64,000 bases of DNA. Source: Microbacterium sp. zg-Y818 (lineage in GTDB: Bacteria; Actinomycetota; Actinomycetes; Actinomycetales; Microbacteriaceae). Location: assembly GCF_030246905.1 (NCBI RefSeq), contig NZ_CP126741.1, positions 620,001-684,000 of the forward strand, written 5' to 3'. Below the pieces are notes generated by a model. It worked only from the letters and a program-made list of their open reading frames with translations. It was not told the DNA's origin and ran no database searches. Shown piece after piece: positions 52,716-62,174 of this stretch (position 1 is the first letter of the stretch; each line of letters opens with the position of its first letter). The translations under genes were made by a program, and so were the position numbers.

Positions 52716-53632
52716 ACCCCGTGCGCGCGGCGCGCGAGCGCAGCGCGGAAAACCTGATCGATTCCTTCAGGCAGCGTTGTGCGCACCAAGTCGTCGAGGT
52801 CCTCCCACACGATCGAGCGCACGCGCAGGTCCGATGCCTGTCCTGTCGAGTCGCCCTGACCGAGCACAATGGCACCGCGGTGACGGCGCAGCCGGACGAT
52901 CTCGCCGAGGATCGCGCCGATCGAGACCGCGCGCATGTTCCCGACCAGCTTCATGACGGTCTGGCCTGGTGCAAGGTCCCACGTGCGGCGCATTGCCGCG
53001 TCGATCACCCTCGCCGCGTCGTCTTCGTAGATGTAGTCGCGCAGCGTGTCCAGCGGCACGTAGACCGAGACCGGCCGCCTGCTGACCTGCCCGTCGGCAA
53101 GCACAGAAATCAGGCCCTGGGCTTTGCCGGCGTTCTGGCCAGGTCCGTACAGGTTCGTGATCCGTGCGATGAACGTGCGCCAGTTCCCCTCGGTGGTCGC
53201 TTCCTCCAGCAGACCCTCCATGCGCAGCTTGGCCCGGCCGTAGTCGGAGAGCGGTGAGACGGGGCTGCGTTCGGTGTACGGAGGATGCGGGGTGCCCGCG
53301 AAGGCCCCGCCGACGGACGAGGCGAGGAAGAACGTGAGCCTGCCACGCGTGGTGGGATCGAGGTCGCCGACCGAGCGGAGGAATCGAGCGAAGACGGCCA
53401 CCTCGTCGTCCAGCTGGCTCGCCGGAGTAGAGGTCACTCCACGTCCGGCGCACCAGTAGATCTCCAACGGTGAGCCGATTGCCGTGGCGCGCCGGAGCCC
53501 GGTGGCCAGGTCGGCGGCGGCGAGATCGACGTCGTGCCACCGCACGTCGGCGAGCAGCGCCGGTTCCGAGCCGACCCTGTTCACGGCACGGCCCAGCAGA
53601 CCGTGCCCGATGATCCACCTAGTGTTCGCCAC
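52712..53632 (-). CDS. NAD-dependent epimerase/dehydratase family protein
   Basis: This 306-residue extended short-chain dehydrogenase has the dinucleotide motif IIGHGLLGRAV (reduced compared with GxxGxxG), FFLASSVGGAFAG, the catalytic pair in LSDYGRAKLRMEG (YxxxK) and the substrate loop ITNLYGPGQNAGKAQGLI. The reaction cannot be assigned; a sugar-nucleotide reductase or epimerase is likely from its place among glycosyltransferase genes. The GTG start lies 14 nt inside the end of the upstream glycosyltransferase gene, so translation is coupled. Confidence 0.8.
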   Translation of the reverse strand: MANTRWIIGHGLLGRAVNRVGSEPALLADVRWHDVDLAAADLATGLRRATAIGSPLEIYWCAGRGVTSTPASQLDDEVAVFARFLRSVGDLDPTTRGRLTFFLASSVGGAFAGTPHPPYTERSPVSPLSDYGRAKLRMEGLLEEATTEGNWRTFIARITNLYGPGQNAGKAQGLISVLADGQVSRRPVSVYVPLDTLRDYIYEDDAARVIDAAMRRTWDLAPGQTVMKLVGNMRAVSIGAILGEIVRLRRHRGAIVLGQGDSTGQASDLRVRSIVWEDLDDLVRTTLPEGIDQVFRAALARRAHGV

Positions 53633-54644
53633 CGGGCGTTCCGTCTTCCGCGCGGGCGGTCCGCCCGAGCGGGCCGGCCTGCGGGTCGCGCACGATGAGG
53701 TACGCCGGTTTGCCCAGCGCAACGCTCACCGTGACCCCCACGTACTCGGCGATGATGCCGAGCGACACCAGGATCACTCCCGTGCCGATGGCGCTGAGCA
53801 CCATCTGCGACGTCCATCCCTCGGGCGTATCGCCCCCGACGAACCGCGCCACGATCAGGTAAAGCGCGAACAGTATGCCGCCCAGGAAGAACACCAGCCC
53901 GGTCACGGTGACCGCGCGCAGGCCCTGCGTCCCCGATGTCAGGATCATCCGCCAGAAGTGAGCGAAGAGCCGACGGTAGGAGTAACCAGAGACTCTGTCG
54001 CCCTCGCTGCGCAGCAGCACCGGGGCGGTCGTGGTGCGCCCTGCGACCCATCCGAGGGCCACATCGAGGTAGACGCCCTGGCCCGCATAAGCGGCCACAC
54101 TGCGGCCGATCTCGCCCAGCATCAGCCGGTAGCTGTTGAAGTGCGAGGCCTTCCCGCCGCCGAAGATGCTCTCCAGTGCGCGTTTGGAGGTGCGGGAGGC
54201 GGCGTTGCGGACGAAGCCGTGGGGTGGCCGGTTGGAGGGCTGGGCGTAGACGACGTCGGCTTGCTCGCGCAGCGCGGTGTCCAGGAGGGTGCCGATGTAG
54301 GACGGATCGTGCTGACCGTCTTCGTCGAGGGTCACCACCCAGTCGCCCCCCGAGCTGGCGATGCCGGCAAGGGTCGCGGCGTGCTGCCCGTAGTTACGGC
54401 TGAGCCAGACGGGCTTCACCCACGCCGACTCGGACGCGAGTTCGCGGATGACGCGGGCGGAGGCATCAGGCCCGCGGTCGTAGCTGAGCACCACTTCGTC
54501 CACGCGTGCGGCGTGGCCGTCGGGCGTGCGGAATCCCGCCGTGAGCGGCCGGATCTCCTCCAAGACGCCGCGCAGCGTCTTCTCGCCTTGGTAGACGGGG
54601 ATGACGATGCTGATGCCGTGCGTGAACGGCTCCACTGCCGTCAT
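53619..54644 (-). CDS. Membrane-associated family 2 glycosyltransferase (GtrB/DPM type)
   Basis: This enzyme probably loads a sugar onto undecaprenyl phosphate for use outside the membrane. The 341 residues have a GT-A domain with SIVIPVYQGEKTLRGVL, DEVVLSYDRGPD and VVTLDEDGQHDPSYI with the DxD-like metal site. Two C-terminal membrane segments follow (AVTVTGLVFFLGGILFALY and VILVSLGIIAEYVGVTVSV). This is the layout of GtrB-like proteins, and a GtrA gene lies two genes upstream. The ATG follows AGGAGG and overlaps the previous stop codon. Confidence 0.88.
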   Translation of the reverse strand: MTAVEPFTHGISIVIPVYQGEKTLRGVLEEIRPLTAGFRTPDGHAARVDEVVLSYDRGPDASARVIRELASESAWVKPVWLSRNYGQHAATLAGIASSGGDWVVTLDEDGQHDPSYIGTLLDTALREQADVVYAQPSNRPPHGFVRNAASRTSKRALESIFGGGKASHFNSYRLMLGEIGRSVAAYAGQGVYLDVALGWVAGRTTTAPVLLRSEGDRVSGYSYRRLFAHFWRMILTSGTQGLRAVTVTGLVFFLGGILFALYLIVARFVGGDTPEGWTSQMVLSAIGTGVILVSLGIIAEYVGVTVSVALGKPAYLIVRDPQAGPLGRTARAEDGTPGGEH

Positions 54645-55474
54645 CGCATCCTCCTTTTCAGCAGGGTGTACGAGAGTTTGCGCAGGTGAGCCATCGCGGT
54701 CGCCCGCGCGTCGCCGATCATCACGTCGAGCCGCGACACGACATCGGGACGCTGCGCGCGGAACCATGCGTGGAATGCTCGCGCCTGCCTCGCCTGCGAC
54801 CGCGAAAGCGCCACGCTCCACTGGGAGGCGGACATGCGGAACGTCGCACCCACGGTGAGGTCGGGCACGAACTCGCCGTGCTCGAGCACCCGCGTGTAGG
54901 TCGCCTGGTCGATGAGGTAGGGGAAGTCCGCGAACCAGCCGCCGGACTGTTCGAGCGCGTCCCGCCGCATCATGACGGATGCCGGCTCACCGAACAGATT
55001 GGAGCCGGCGCGGAGGGCGCGGCGGGCCGCCTCCGGCCCCGGCATCCGGCGACCGAGGCCGCGGAGCCCCCAGCCGGCGAAGAGGGTGCGCCCACTGGCG
55101 TCGATGATGTCGCGTCGGCACGCGGTGAGTACGGCTCCGGACGTCTGGAGAAGGCGCACCTGGCGCGCCAGCACTCCCGGTCGGAGAACGTCGTCGCCGC
55201 ACACCAGCTTGAGATACGCCCCGCCAGCCAGGCTGGTCACGCGGTTCCAGTTGCGCGGTGCGCCGCCGCCGGCGGGTGTGTCCACAATCGTGACGCGAGG
55301 ATCCTCCGCGAATTCCTCGGCGACGGCGCGCGTGCCGTCATCGGACGTGTGGTCCGCGATGATGAGCTCGAGATCGATTCCCTCCTGCGAGAGGACGGAG
55401 CTGATCGTCTCGCGGATCGTCGAGGCGTTGCGGTACGCCGGGATCACGATGCTCAGTGTGGGGTGGGTCGTCAC
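54641..55474 (-). CDS. Family 2 glycosyltransferase
   Basis: This 277-residue cytoplasmic GT-A enzyme has LSIVIPAYRNASTIRETISS at the start, LELIIADHTSDDGT, KLVCGDDVLRPG at the metal-binding position and a C-terminal region with the acceptor-side GGWFADFPYLIDQATY. Donor and acceptor are unknown. It is coupled on both sides, overlapping gtrA (GTGA) and the GtrB-like gene (ATGA), so the three act as a unit. Confidence 0.84.
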   Translation of the reverse strand: MTTHPTLSIVIPAYRNASTIRETISSVLSQEGIDLELIIADHTSDDGTRAVAEEFAEDPRVTIVDTPAGGGAPRNWNRVTSLAGGAYLKLVCGDDVLRPGVLARQVRLLQTSGAVLTACRRDIIDASGRTLFAGWGLRGLGRRMPGPEAARRALRAGSNLFGEPASVMMRRDALEQSGGWFADFPYLIDQATYTRVLEHGEFVPDLTVGATFRMSASQWSVALSRSQARQARAFHAWFRAQRPDVVSRLDVMIGDARATAMAHLRKLSYTLLKRRMR

Positions 55475-55974
55475 GCATCACCCTTTCTTCGACGGAACGA
55501 GAAGCGGCTGTGGCCGAGGTAGCTGATCATGGTCGTCACGAACACGATGACGGCCTGCGCGACGATCGGCTGGAGTCTGGCGAACTCGACCAGCAGCGGC
55601 AGCAGCACCGCGTTGACGGCGAGGGCGCTGAGGTAGACGAGCTCGAATCGACCGAGGTCTGCCCAGACGTGTCCTCGCACGCGGAACACGAAGCGCCGAT
55701 AGAGCACGAAGGCGCACAGCACGCTCGCGACATGGGCGAACAGCAGGGTGATCATGTAGCCCCAGAGGCGACCGATCGTCAGGTCGAACAGGGCGAACCA
55801 GGCGAACCCGACGACGGTGTTGATCACGCCCACGATGAGGAATGCGACGCGGCGGTCCTTGACGAGCCGCAGCAGCGGACCATCGGGGCCTGACATGCCG
55901 CCGATCGCCTCCGCCGAGCCCGGCGACGGTTCAGCTTCCTCAGCCACAGATCGGACCGCCCATCTGCTACTCAC
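55471..55974 (-). CDS. gtrA: GtrA family membrane protein
   Basis: This small membrane protein is thought to help move a polyprenyl-phosphate-linked sugar across the membrane. It has 167 residues with four membrane segments. The first, FLIVGVINTVVGFAWFALFD, carries the family pattern, and the protein ends in SRFSFRRRK, typical of GtrA. The GTG start at 55974 gives a 35-residue N-terminal tail; an ATG at 55896 would remove most of it. TACGGA stands 6 nt before the GTG. It works with the GtrB-like enzyme encoded two genes downstream. Confidence 0.85.
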   Translation of the reverse strand: MSSRWAVRSVAEEAEPSPGSAEAIGGMSGPDGPLLRLVKDRRVAFLIVGVINTVVGFAWFALFDLTIGRLWGYMITLLFAHVASVLCAFVLYRRFVFRVRGHVWADLGRFELVYLSALAVNAVLLPLLVEFARLQPIVAQAVIVFVTTMISYLGHSRFSFRRRKGDA

Positions 55975-56050
55975 CGCTCATCCGTATGCATGGCCACGTT
56001 CCAGGCTATCCCACGGGTCCCGGACGGACGGCGCGAGGAAGGGGACGGGG

Positions 56051-57850
56051 TCATGGGGCGGGGAATCGGTAGAGCACCAGCTGTGGGCCGCTCGCTCCGC
56101 CGTCGAGGATCTGGGCGAGCTTGGCGAGCTCGCGGGCGATATCTGTGGCCTCCCACGGGCTCGATGGCGAGCCCGTGACCGGCTGCCACTGCTCCAGCAC
56201 GGGCAGTTCTTCAGCGATGGCGGAGTAGACCGTGGCGCCCTCGGTGCCGGCTGCTCTGAGGTGGCGGCCCGCCATGGTGGACGACGTCAAGACGTACGTG
56301 CGGTCCTCGCCCTCGTGGCGCGATCGGAGAACGCCGTCGTCGACGGTGAGGTCGCTCAGGACGCTGCGCGCTCCGGCGGGGAGAAAAGGAGTGTAGCCGT
56401 CGGAGATCACCTGGTCGGCGGTGATGCCGTGGGTCTTCAGGTAGCGCTCCGCCAGCGCCCGTGTATCGGGGGCGAGCGCAACGAGCAGACCGACGGTGGA
56501 GCTGAGCAGCAGGCTCGCCCCCGAGATCGCGGCAAGCACCGCCACCGTCACGGCGGGCGCGCGTCTGGCCGCGGGTGGGGCGTTCTCCGCGCGCCGCCCG
56601 AGCGCGGCCGCGGCCCGGTAGACGGCCACGACGCCGATACCGGCGAGCAGCACCGGAGTGATGTACATCGGCAGTCCCCATCGCGCCCAGTGCAGCGTCA
56701 GCGCGCTGATCGCCACCCAGAACGCGATGCCCACGAGCAGGGGGAGCGCGCTCCACACACGGCGCCACAGGATGGCGCACAGGCCTGCGACGGCGAAGAC
56801 GGTGAGCAGGACGCCGCCTTCGGAGAAAAAGTCACGCGCGTAGAACGCCAGGTTGCCGCCCCAGTCGAGGCCGTCTGCGCCCAGGTGTCCTGTGGAGTTC
56901 TGCTGGAACAGCTGGCGTCGCACCTCGGCGATGTTCGTGAACAGCGTGGGAGACAGCAGGAAGGTCATCCCGAGGAACATCCCCAGCGTGCCGAGGCCAC
57001 GGGTGACGATGAGCGCGGGCCGGCGACTGCGGAGTGCGGCATAGATGACGGCATAGACGATGACCACCGCGGCCAGCGCGGCGGGGTACTTCGCCGTTAC
57101 CCCCACGGCGACACCGAACGTCCCTAGCGCCAGGTCGCGCCACGACTGCGTGCGGATGTAGCGGACCGCGCCGAGGATCGCGATCATGACGGCGAAGGTC
57201 AGCGGGATGTCGGGGGTCGCGACGCGGGAATGCGCGACGAACGGCGGGAACACCGCGACGGCGAGCGCCATGAGCACGCCGACCGACCGTGCATACTCGC
57301 GACCGATGAGGTAGGCGACGGGGACCATGGCGGTGCCCAGCACGGCCGTCACGGCGCGCGCGAGGGCATAGAAGGGTGCGACGTCGGAAGCGAAGGCGAC
57401 TTCGGGCGACACCCCCAGCACGAGGTGGCTCCACGCCTGGAACAACAGGTAGCTCAGTTGCATCTCGAGGTGGTCGGGACGCATGAAGTACGGCGGCTCG
57501 AAGGAGTTGCGGGCGGCCATGTCGATCGCACCTTCGACGACGACCCACTCGTCGGCGTGCAGCGGGACGGGCAGCCCCCAGGTGATCCCCGTCACCCGTA
57601 GGAGTGCGCCACCGACAACCGTGGCCAAGAGGATCCACGTGAGCCGGTCCCACCGTGCCCGGACGCGGCCGGCAGCACCGGCCGCCGCAGAAACGGGGCT
57701 GAGACCTGAATGGCTGCGTTCGGTGCGTCGCATGCTCGCCCGGCCGGTTGCCGTGGTTTCCCCGACCCGGACAGGAGGGGGGGACGGCGGGGCGACCGGG
57801 GTATCGGTCGTCGCCGCAGAGTCGGCGAGCCGCCGTGAAGCAGGGGGCAT
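56051..57850 (-). CDS. Polytopic membrane glycosyltransferase (GT39/PMT-like)
   Basis: This is a probable polyprenyl-phosphate-sugar-dependent transferase acting outside the membrane. The 599 residues have a disordered Pro/Ala-rich cytoplasmic N-terminus of about 75 residues, about 10-12 membrane segments and a C-terminal extracytoplasmic domain of about 150 residues. The first outer loop reads WGLPVPLHADEWVVVEGAI; its Asp-Glu pair is at the position of the catalytic acid in the GT-C fold. I chose the ATG at 57850, seven bases after GGAGA. The donor might come from the GtrB-like enzyme, but this is not certain. Confidence 0.8.
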   Translation of the reverse strand: MPPASRRLADSAATTDTPVAPPSPPPVRVGETTATGRASMRRTERSHSGLSPVSAAAGAAGRVRARWDRLTWILLATVVGGALLRVTGITWGLPVPLHADEWVVVEGAIDMAARNSFEPPYFMRPDHLEMQLSYLLFQAWSHLVLGVSPEVAFASDVAPFYALARAVTAVLGTAMVPVAYLIGREYARSVGVLMALAVAVFPPFVAHSRVATPDIPLTFAVMIAILGAVRYIRTQSWRDLALGTFGVAVGVTAKYPAALAAVVIVYAVIYAALRSRRPALIVTRGLGTLGMFLGMTFLLSPTLFTNIAEVRRQLFQQNSTGHLGADGLDWGGNLAFYARDFFSEGGVLLTVFAVAGLCAILWRRVWSALPLLVGIAFWVAISALTLHWARWGLPMYITPVLLAGIGVVAVYRAAAALGRRAENAPPAARRAPAVTVAVLAAISGASLLLSSTVGLLVALAPDTRALAERYLKTHGITADQVISDGYTPFLPAGARSVLSDLTVDDGVLRSRHEGEDRTYVLTSSTMAGRHLRAAGTEGATVYSAIAEELPVLEQWQPVTGSPSSPWEATDIARELAKLAQILDGGASGPQLVLYRFPAP

Positions 57851-57981
57851 GGTGTGTTCTCCGATAAGGATTGCCGCGCCGCGGGCGCGCGAGACGACAG
57901 CCAGCCTAACCGGCGGGGTCTGCGCTTCTCGTGTCAGGGCCGTTCTGAGGGGCCTGACAGGGTCGGCGCACGGGAGCGGGA

Positions 57982-57987
57982 TAGCCT
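57982..57987 (+). promoter_or_regulatory. -10 element TAGCCT upstream of the DUF6541-like gene
   Basis: TAGCCT lies about 40 bp before the GTG at 58028, leaving a leader of about 34 nt that contains GAAAGG. This is therefore a promoter with a leader, unlike the leaderless cases. Confidence 0.4.
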
Positions 57988-58027
57988 GGGCAGACACCCC
58001 TCCGCTTACAGAAAGGCCCCGTTCGCA

Positions 58028-59971
58028 GTGGTGAGCCAACTTCTGGGCGCCATGATCGCGACCCTCCTGTTCTACGGAGTGTTCGGGTTCATCCTCGCCC
58101 GCCTGATCGGTCTGCGTGGCCTGTGGTCCATCGCCGCGGCCCCCGCCTTCGCCACCACGGTCATCGGCGGCTCGAGCGTCGTGGCTCCCTGGTTGGGCCT
58201 GCGGTGGAACTTCGTGCCCCCGCTGCTGTGCGCGGCCGTCATCGCCATCGCCGTCGTCGGCGTGCGGTTGATGCTCGCGCGGCGCGCGGCTACGGCCTTC
58301 GGCCTGCGGCCGTCCCCGATGACGGCGGGCGCGTGGTGGACGGCGGCCGCGCTCGCCGTGGCCGCGGGCATCCTCGCGCTGAGGGTGATGGCCGTCCTCG
58401 GCTCCCCGGACGCCATCTCGCAGACATTCGACAACGTGTTCCACCTGAACGCGATCCGCTACATCACCGACGTCGGAACGGCGTCGGCGCTGGAGATCGG
58501 CCAGATGACCAGTCCCGGCGGGGGAGTCCCGTTCTACCCCGCGGCGTGGCATGCCACCGCCGCGCTGGTGGTTCAGCTGACGGGGGCGTCGATCCCGGTG
58601 GTCGTCAACGCCCAGACGATCGTCATCGCGGCCGTCACATGGCCCGCCGCGGCAATGCTCCTGGCTCGCACGCTCGCCGGCGGGCGCACAGCCGTGACGG
58701 TCAGCGCGGCCGTCATCAGCGTCTCCGTGCCCGCGTTCCCCTTCCTGCCGATGGACTACGGCGTCCTGTACCCGTATCAGCTCTCGCTTGCTCTGGCGCC
58801 CGTGGCGCTGGCGGCGACCGCGCGCCTTCTGGGGATCGGAGGCGAGCGCGACGTCGCACTGGCTCCCGGGTGGTGGGCACTGGTGCTCATCGGCTCGCTC
58901 CCCGGCGTCGCGCTCGCGCACCCCGGGGGCTTCGTCGCCTGGCTGGCGCTCTCGGTGCCGATGGTCCTCGCCTTCGCCTGGCGCGTCTGGGCGCGCGCGA
59001 GGGGGTGGCGCACTCGGGTTCTCGTGGTGGCATCGCTCGCCGGTTACGGCGTGCTGGGCATCCTGCTGCTGAAAGTCCTGCGTCCGCCGCTACCCACCCG
59101 ACTGTGGCCCACGATCATGGACCCGGTCTCGGCCGTCGTCGATGCCGTGACGCTCACCCTCTACTACCCGGTCCCGGCCTCTGTCGCCGCGGCCGGTGTG
59201 CTGCTGGGGCTGGTGTGGGCGGCGATCGACCGTACCCGCGAGAGTTTCGTCATGGTCGCCTCGTGGGCGATCGGGGTGATTCTGTTCGTCGTCGTCACCT
59301 CGTCGCCGTGGGGCAACCTCCGCGACGCGCTCACGGGAAGTTGGTACAACAACTGGCCGCGGCTCGCCGCGCTCTGCGTCGTCGCGGTCGCGCCGCTGGC
59401 TGCCTACGGGATCGCCCGCACCGCGCAGTGGGCCGCGGCGCGACTGCGCCTGCGCGCGACGTCGGCCGCTGTGCTGGGTGCCGTCGGAGCGATCGCGCTC
59501 CTGGCCGCCGCGCAGCCGGGACTTCAGGCCGCTGCGGATCGGGCACATCACTCCTTCGTGATGAACGCGTCGTCACCGCTGCTGAGCGACGACGAGGCGG
59601 CCCTGCTGTCACGCCTGGATGAATCGGTGCCCGAGGGGACCGTCATCGCCGGCAACCCGTACACCGGAGCGGGCCTCGCGTATGCGTACAGCGGTCGACC
59701 GGTGCTGATGCCGCACATCCTGATGGACGTGTCAGAGGACATGGCGGAGGTCAACGACGGGCTGCGCGATGCGGACGACGACCCGGCCGTGTGCCACGCC
59801 GTGGACGACCTCGACGTGGGGTACGTGCTGGATTTCGGATCGCGTGAGGTGCACGGCGGTGACCATGCGCTGCCCGGTCTGACCGACCTGGAGGATTCCG
59901 GAGCGGTGCGTCTGGTGGACCAGCAGGGGGATGCCAGACTCTTCGAGGTCGTCGCCTGCGGTCGGGGGTGA
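58028..59971 (+). CDS. Polytopic membrane protein, DUF6541-like
   Basis: This 647-residue membrane protein has about 13-14 hydrophobic segments and a C-terminal outer domain of roughly 140 residues. A conserved stretch is FDNVFHLNAIRYITDVGTAS, with PAAWHATAALVVQLTG further on. The pattern resembles the actinobacterial DUF6541 family, which is suspected to contain GT-C type glycosyltransferases. The C-terminal part contains GNPYTGAGLAYAYSGRPVLM and ends in a domain with a Cys near the last residue. The start is GTG, with GAAAGG 11 nt upstream; a second GTG follows directly. It is divergent from the GT39-like gene and 18 nt before the next GT gene. Confidence 0.75.
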   Translation: MVSQLLGAMIATLLFYGVFGFILARLIGLRGLWSIAAAPAFATTVIGGSSVVAPWLGLRWNFVPPLLCAAVIAIAVVGVRLMLARRAATAFGLRPSPMTAGAWWTAAALAVAAGILALRVMAVLGSPDAISQTFDNVFHLNAIRYITDVGTASALEIGQMTSPGGGVPFYPAAWHATAALVVQLTGASIPVVVNAQTIVIAAVTWPAAAMLLARTLAGGRTAVTVSAAVISVSVPAFPFLPMDYGVLYPYQLSLALAPVALAATARLLGIGGERDVALAPGWWALVLIGSLPGVALAHPGGFVAWLALSVPMVLAFAWRVWARARGWRTRVLVVASLAGYGVLGILLLKVLRPPLPTRLWPTIMDPVSAVVDAVTLTLYYPVPASVAAAGVLLGLVWAAIDRTRESFVMVASWAIGVILFVVVTSSPWGNLRDALTGSWYNNWPRLAALCVVAVAPLAAYGIARTAQWAAARLRLRATSAAVLGAVGAIALLAAAQPGLQAAADRAHHSFVMNASSPLLSDDEAALLSRLDESVPEGTVIAGNPYTGAGLAYAYSGRPVLMPHILMDVSEDMAEVNDGLRDADDDPAVCHAVDDLDVGYVLDFGSREVHGGDHALPGLTDLEDSGAVRLVDQQGDARLFEVVACGRG

Positions 59972-59989
59972 CCACGGAGGATGCATCGA

Positions 59990-60736
59990 ATGGTCGAACA
60001 CAGCAACGCCGAGCGGGTGCTCGTGCTCGTTCCGGCATGGAACGAGGAGCGCAGCGTCGGTCCCACCGTGCGGGAGATCAGGGCGGCGTCGTCCGACTAC
60101 GACGTGGTCGTGATCGACGACGGATCCGCTGACGACACTGCACGGGTCGCACGGGAGGCCGGAGCCCATGTGCTGTCGCTGCCGTTCAACCTGGGCGTCG
60201 GCGGGGCCATGCGCACCGGATTCGCCTACGCGCAGCGCCAGGGCTACGGGCGCGCGATTCAGGTGGATGCGGACGGGCAGCACGACCCCGGCGACATCGT
60301 TGCGGTGCTCGGCGGTCTCGCGCGGGCCGATATCGCCATCGGCGCGCGATTCGCCGACGTCGGGGACTACAGCGTGCGCGGCCCCCGCCGGTGGGCGATG
60401 GTCGTGCTGGCATCCGTCGTGTCGAAGGTCGCCCGAACCCGGCTCACCGACGTGACGAGCGGCTTCCGGGCCGCCAACGCGCGAGCGATCGAACAGTACG
60501 TCCGCTACTACCCGGCGGAGTACCTGGGAGACACCCTCGACTCGCTGGTGGCGGCCGTCCATGCAGGGCTCACGGTGACGCAGGTGCCGGTGGCCATGCG
60601 TCCGCGGGCGCACGGCCGTCCGAGTCAGGGGCCCCTCGGCGCAGCCGTATACCTGCTCAGGTCCGTCTTCGCGCTGGGTCTGGCGCTGATGCGACGCGCG
60701 GTGCCGCGCCGCCGGGAGCAGGGGAGCGCATCGTGA
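59990..60736 (+). CDS. Family 2 glycosyltransferase (dolichyl-phosphate-mannose-synthase-like)
   Basis: This enzyme probably makes a polyprenyl-phosphate sugar. The 248 residues have VLVPAWNEERSVGPTVREI, VVIDDGSADDTARVA and AIQVDADGQHDPGDIVAVL with the metal-binding DxD, then a VTSGFRAANARAIE segment. No membrane segment is evident in the catalytic part. I chose the ATG at 59990, nine bases after GGAGG; an ATG at 59981 lies directly next to that site. It is coupled to a DUF2304 protein gene, a very common pair in polysaccharide loci. Confidence 0.88.
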   Translation: MVEHSNAERVLVLVPAWNEERSVGPTVREIRAASSDYDVVVIDDGSADDTARVAREAGAHVLSLPFNLGVGGAMRTGFAYAQRQGYGRAIQVDADGQHDPGDIVAVLGGLARADIAIGARFADVGDYSVRGPRRWAMVVLASVVSKVARTRLTDVTSGFRAANARAIEQYVRYYPAEYLGDTLDSLVAAVHAGLTVTQVPVAMRPRAHGRPSQGPLGAAVYLLRSVFALGLALMRRAVPRRREQGSAS

Positions 60737-61119
60737 TCGTGTGGATCGGGATCGGCCTGGCACTTGTCACGATCGTGCTGGTCATGTGGATGCTGCTGAC
60801 GCGGCGTCTGCGCGAGAAGTACGCCGTCATGTGGCTGGTGATCGGCCTCGCGGTGCTGATCGTCGGACTGTTCCCGGGGCTGCTCGACGGCTTGACGCGC
60901 GCCCTGGGCGTCCAGCTGCCGTCCAACCTGCTGTTCGGCACGGCGATCCTGCTGCTGCTGGGGGTCGCGCTGCATCTGTCGTGGGAGCTGAGCCTCGCCG
61001 AGGACGAGGTGCGGCGCCTCGCCGAGGAATCGGCGATCCTGCGGCTCCAGGTCGAGTCGATCCAGGCCCGGGTCGGCCTGCTCGAGGACCGCGGTCAGGA
61101 CCCGGAGTCGTCCGACTGA
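60733..61119 (+). CDS. DUF2304 family membrane protein
   Basis: This 128-residue protein has three membrane segments within residues 1-85 and a charged helix at the C-terminus (LSLAEDEVRRLAEESAILRL) that may form a coiled coil. DUF2304 proteins accompany GT2 enzymes that make polyprenyl-linked sugars and may anchor or assist them; the exact role is not known. The GTG start overlaps the stop codon of the GT gene (GTGA). Its 3' end overlaps the convergent GT gene by 25 bp. Confidence 0.82.
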   Translation: MIVWIGIGLALVTIVLVMWMLLTRRLREKYAVMWLVIGLAVLIVGLFPGLLDGLTRALGVQLPSNLLFGTAILLLLGVALHLSWELSLAEDEVRRLAEESAILRLQVESIQARVGLLEDRGQDPESSD

Positions 61120-62114
61120 GCCGCGGCGGCTCGGAGGGCGCGGCGCCGGCCGCCGACCAGGGCCCCCGCCCACCAGCTCGCGCGATATTCCATGGCGAAC
61201 CGCGGCGGGATCACCCCGGCGCGCAGCGCCCTGCGCAGCAGGGCGTCGAGGCGGCGGAATCGACGCTCGTGGCCGAACAGCTCGCCCAGCTGCGGCTCGA
61301 CCCCGTCGGTGCGCAGGCGCAGCGCGTCGACCATCAGCTGTCGCCAGCCGACGTAGGTCCAGAAGGTCATGCGCGCGATCCCGGCGGCAGAGGACGACCC
61401 TTCGTAGCGGCGCGCCTGGGCCGTGACGTTTCGCACCGAGGCCGCCAGGCTCGCGGGGCCGAGTGCGCTGGGGTCGCCGTAGACGTTGGAAGCGTGCTGC
61501 ACGTAGTCCTGCAGCACCGTGTCGACGACGCGGGTGCCGCGGTGCGCACCGGCGACAACCGCCAGCCAGTGGTCGTGCGTGGCCACGCGCGTCGACGCGC
61601 GGGGGAAAGGCAGTGCCGTATCCAGGATCGCGCGGTCGAAGACGCAGAAGGACCCGGTGAACTGGTTGAACAGCACGGTGTCCGCCGCGTCGGTGTCGCG
61701 CCGGTCGGTGCGGCCGGTCACTGCGTCACCGGGGTACGTGGTGAGCCGGGCTTGACCCGACACGAGGGAGACGTCGGCGAGGTGGGGAAGCAGGGCCGCG
61801 AGCTTGTCGGCATCCCATCGGTCGTCCTGGTCGCACAGGGCCACCCAGGCGGTCGCCTCGGACACCTGGCGCAGGCCGCGCTCGAAGTTTCCGTAGAAGC
61901 CCCGCCGTGTGCCGTCGCCGACGAGGCGGAACCTGGCGTCGTCGCCGACCGCCGCGCGCAGCACCGGCTCGACCTCGGCAGGGTCGCCGTCGACGGAGAT
62001 GATGCACTCCCAGTCGGCCACGGTCTGGTCCCGCAGCGACAGCAGCTGGCGCCGGAACAGCTCGGCGTCGGGGCGGTACGCCGCCAGCACGATCGCGCCG
62101 CGTCCGTGAACCAT
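61095..62114 (-). CDS. Family 2 glycosyltransferase
   Basis: This 339-residue GT-A enzyme has IVLAAYRPDAELFRRQLLSL, CIISVDGDPAEVEPVL and WVALCDQDDRWDADKL with the DQDD motif found in rhamnosyltransferase-like proteins. The middle part reads TGSFCVFDRAILDTALPFP, and a basic helical C-terminus follows. Rhamnosyl transfer fits the motif and the rfb operon 10 kb away, but it is inference. GGGAGGG lies 7 nt before the ATG. It is divergent from the next glycosyltransferase gene. Confidence 0.84.
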   Translation of the reverse strand: MVHGRGAIVLAAYRPDAELFRRQLLSLRDQTVADWECIISVDGDPAEVEPVLRAAVGDDARFRLVGDGTRRGFYGNFERGLRQVSEATAWVALCDQDDRWDADKLAALLPHLADVSLVSGQARLTTYPGDAVTGRTDRRDTDAADTVLFNQFTGSFCVFDRAILDTALPFPRASTRVATHDHWLAVVAGAHRGTRVVDTVLQDYVQHASNVYGDPSALGPASLAASVRNVTAQARRYEGSSSAAGIARMTFWTYVGWRQLMVDALRLRTDGVEPQLGELFGHERRFRRLDALLRRALRAGVIPPRFAMEYRASWWAGALVGGRRRALRAAAAQSDDSGS

Positions 62115-62159
62115 CTGCCCGCCCTCCCGGCCGCCCGGTGGCGGTCCAGCGAGTCAGGA

Positions 62160-62165
62160 TAGTCT
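62160..62165 (+). promoter_or_regulatory. -10 element TAGTCT before the leader ORF
   Basis: TAGTCT lies 9 nt before the ATG of a short leader ORF and 80 nt before the GTG of the glycosyltransferase gene. On the opposite strand the same region holds possible -10 boxes for the divergent gene. Confidence 0.4.
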
Positions 62166-62174
62166 AGGTCCGCC

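Noticed and set aside
54176..54403. Arg-rich short frames within the GT and rfb genes
   Set aside because: They are out-of-frame products of GC-rich codons within genes that have clear motifs.
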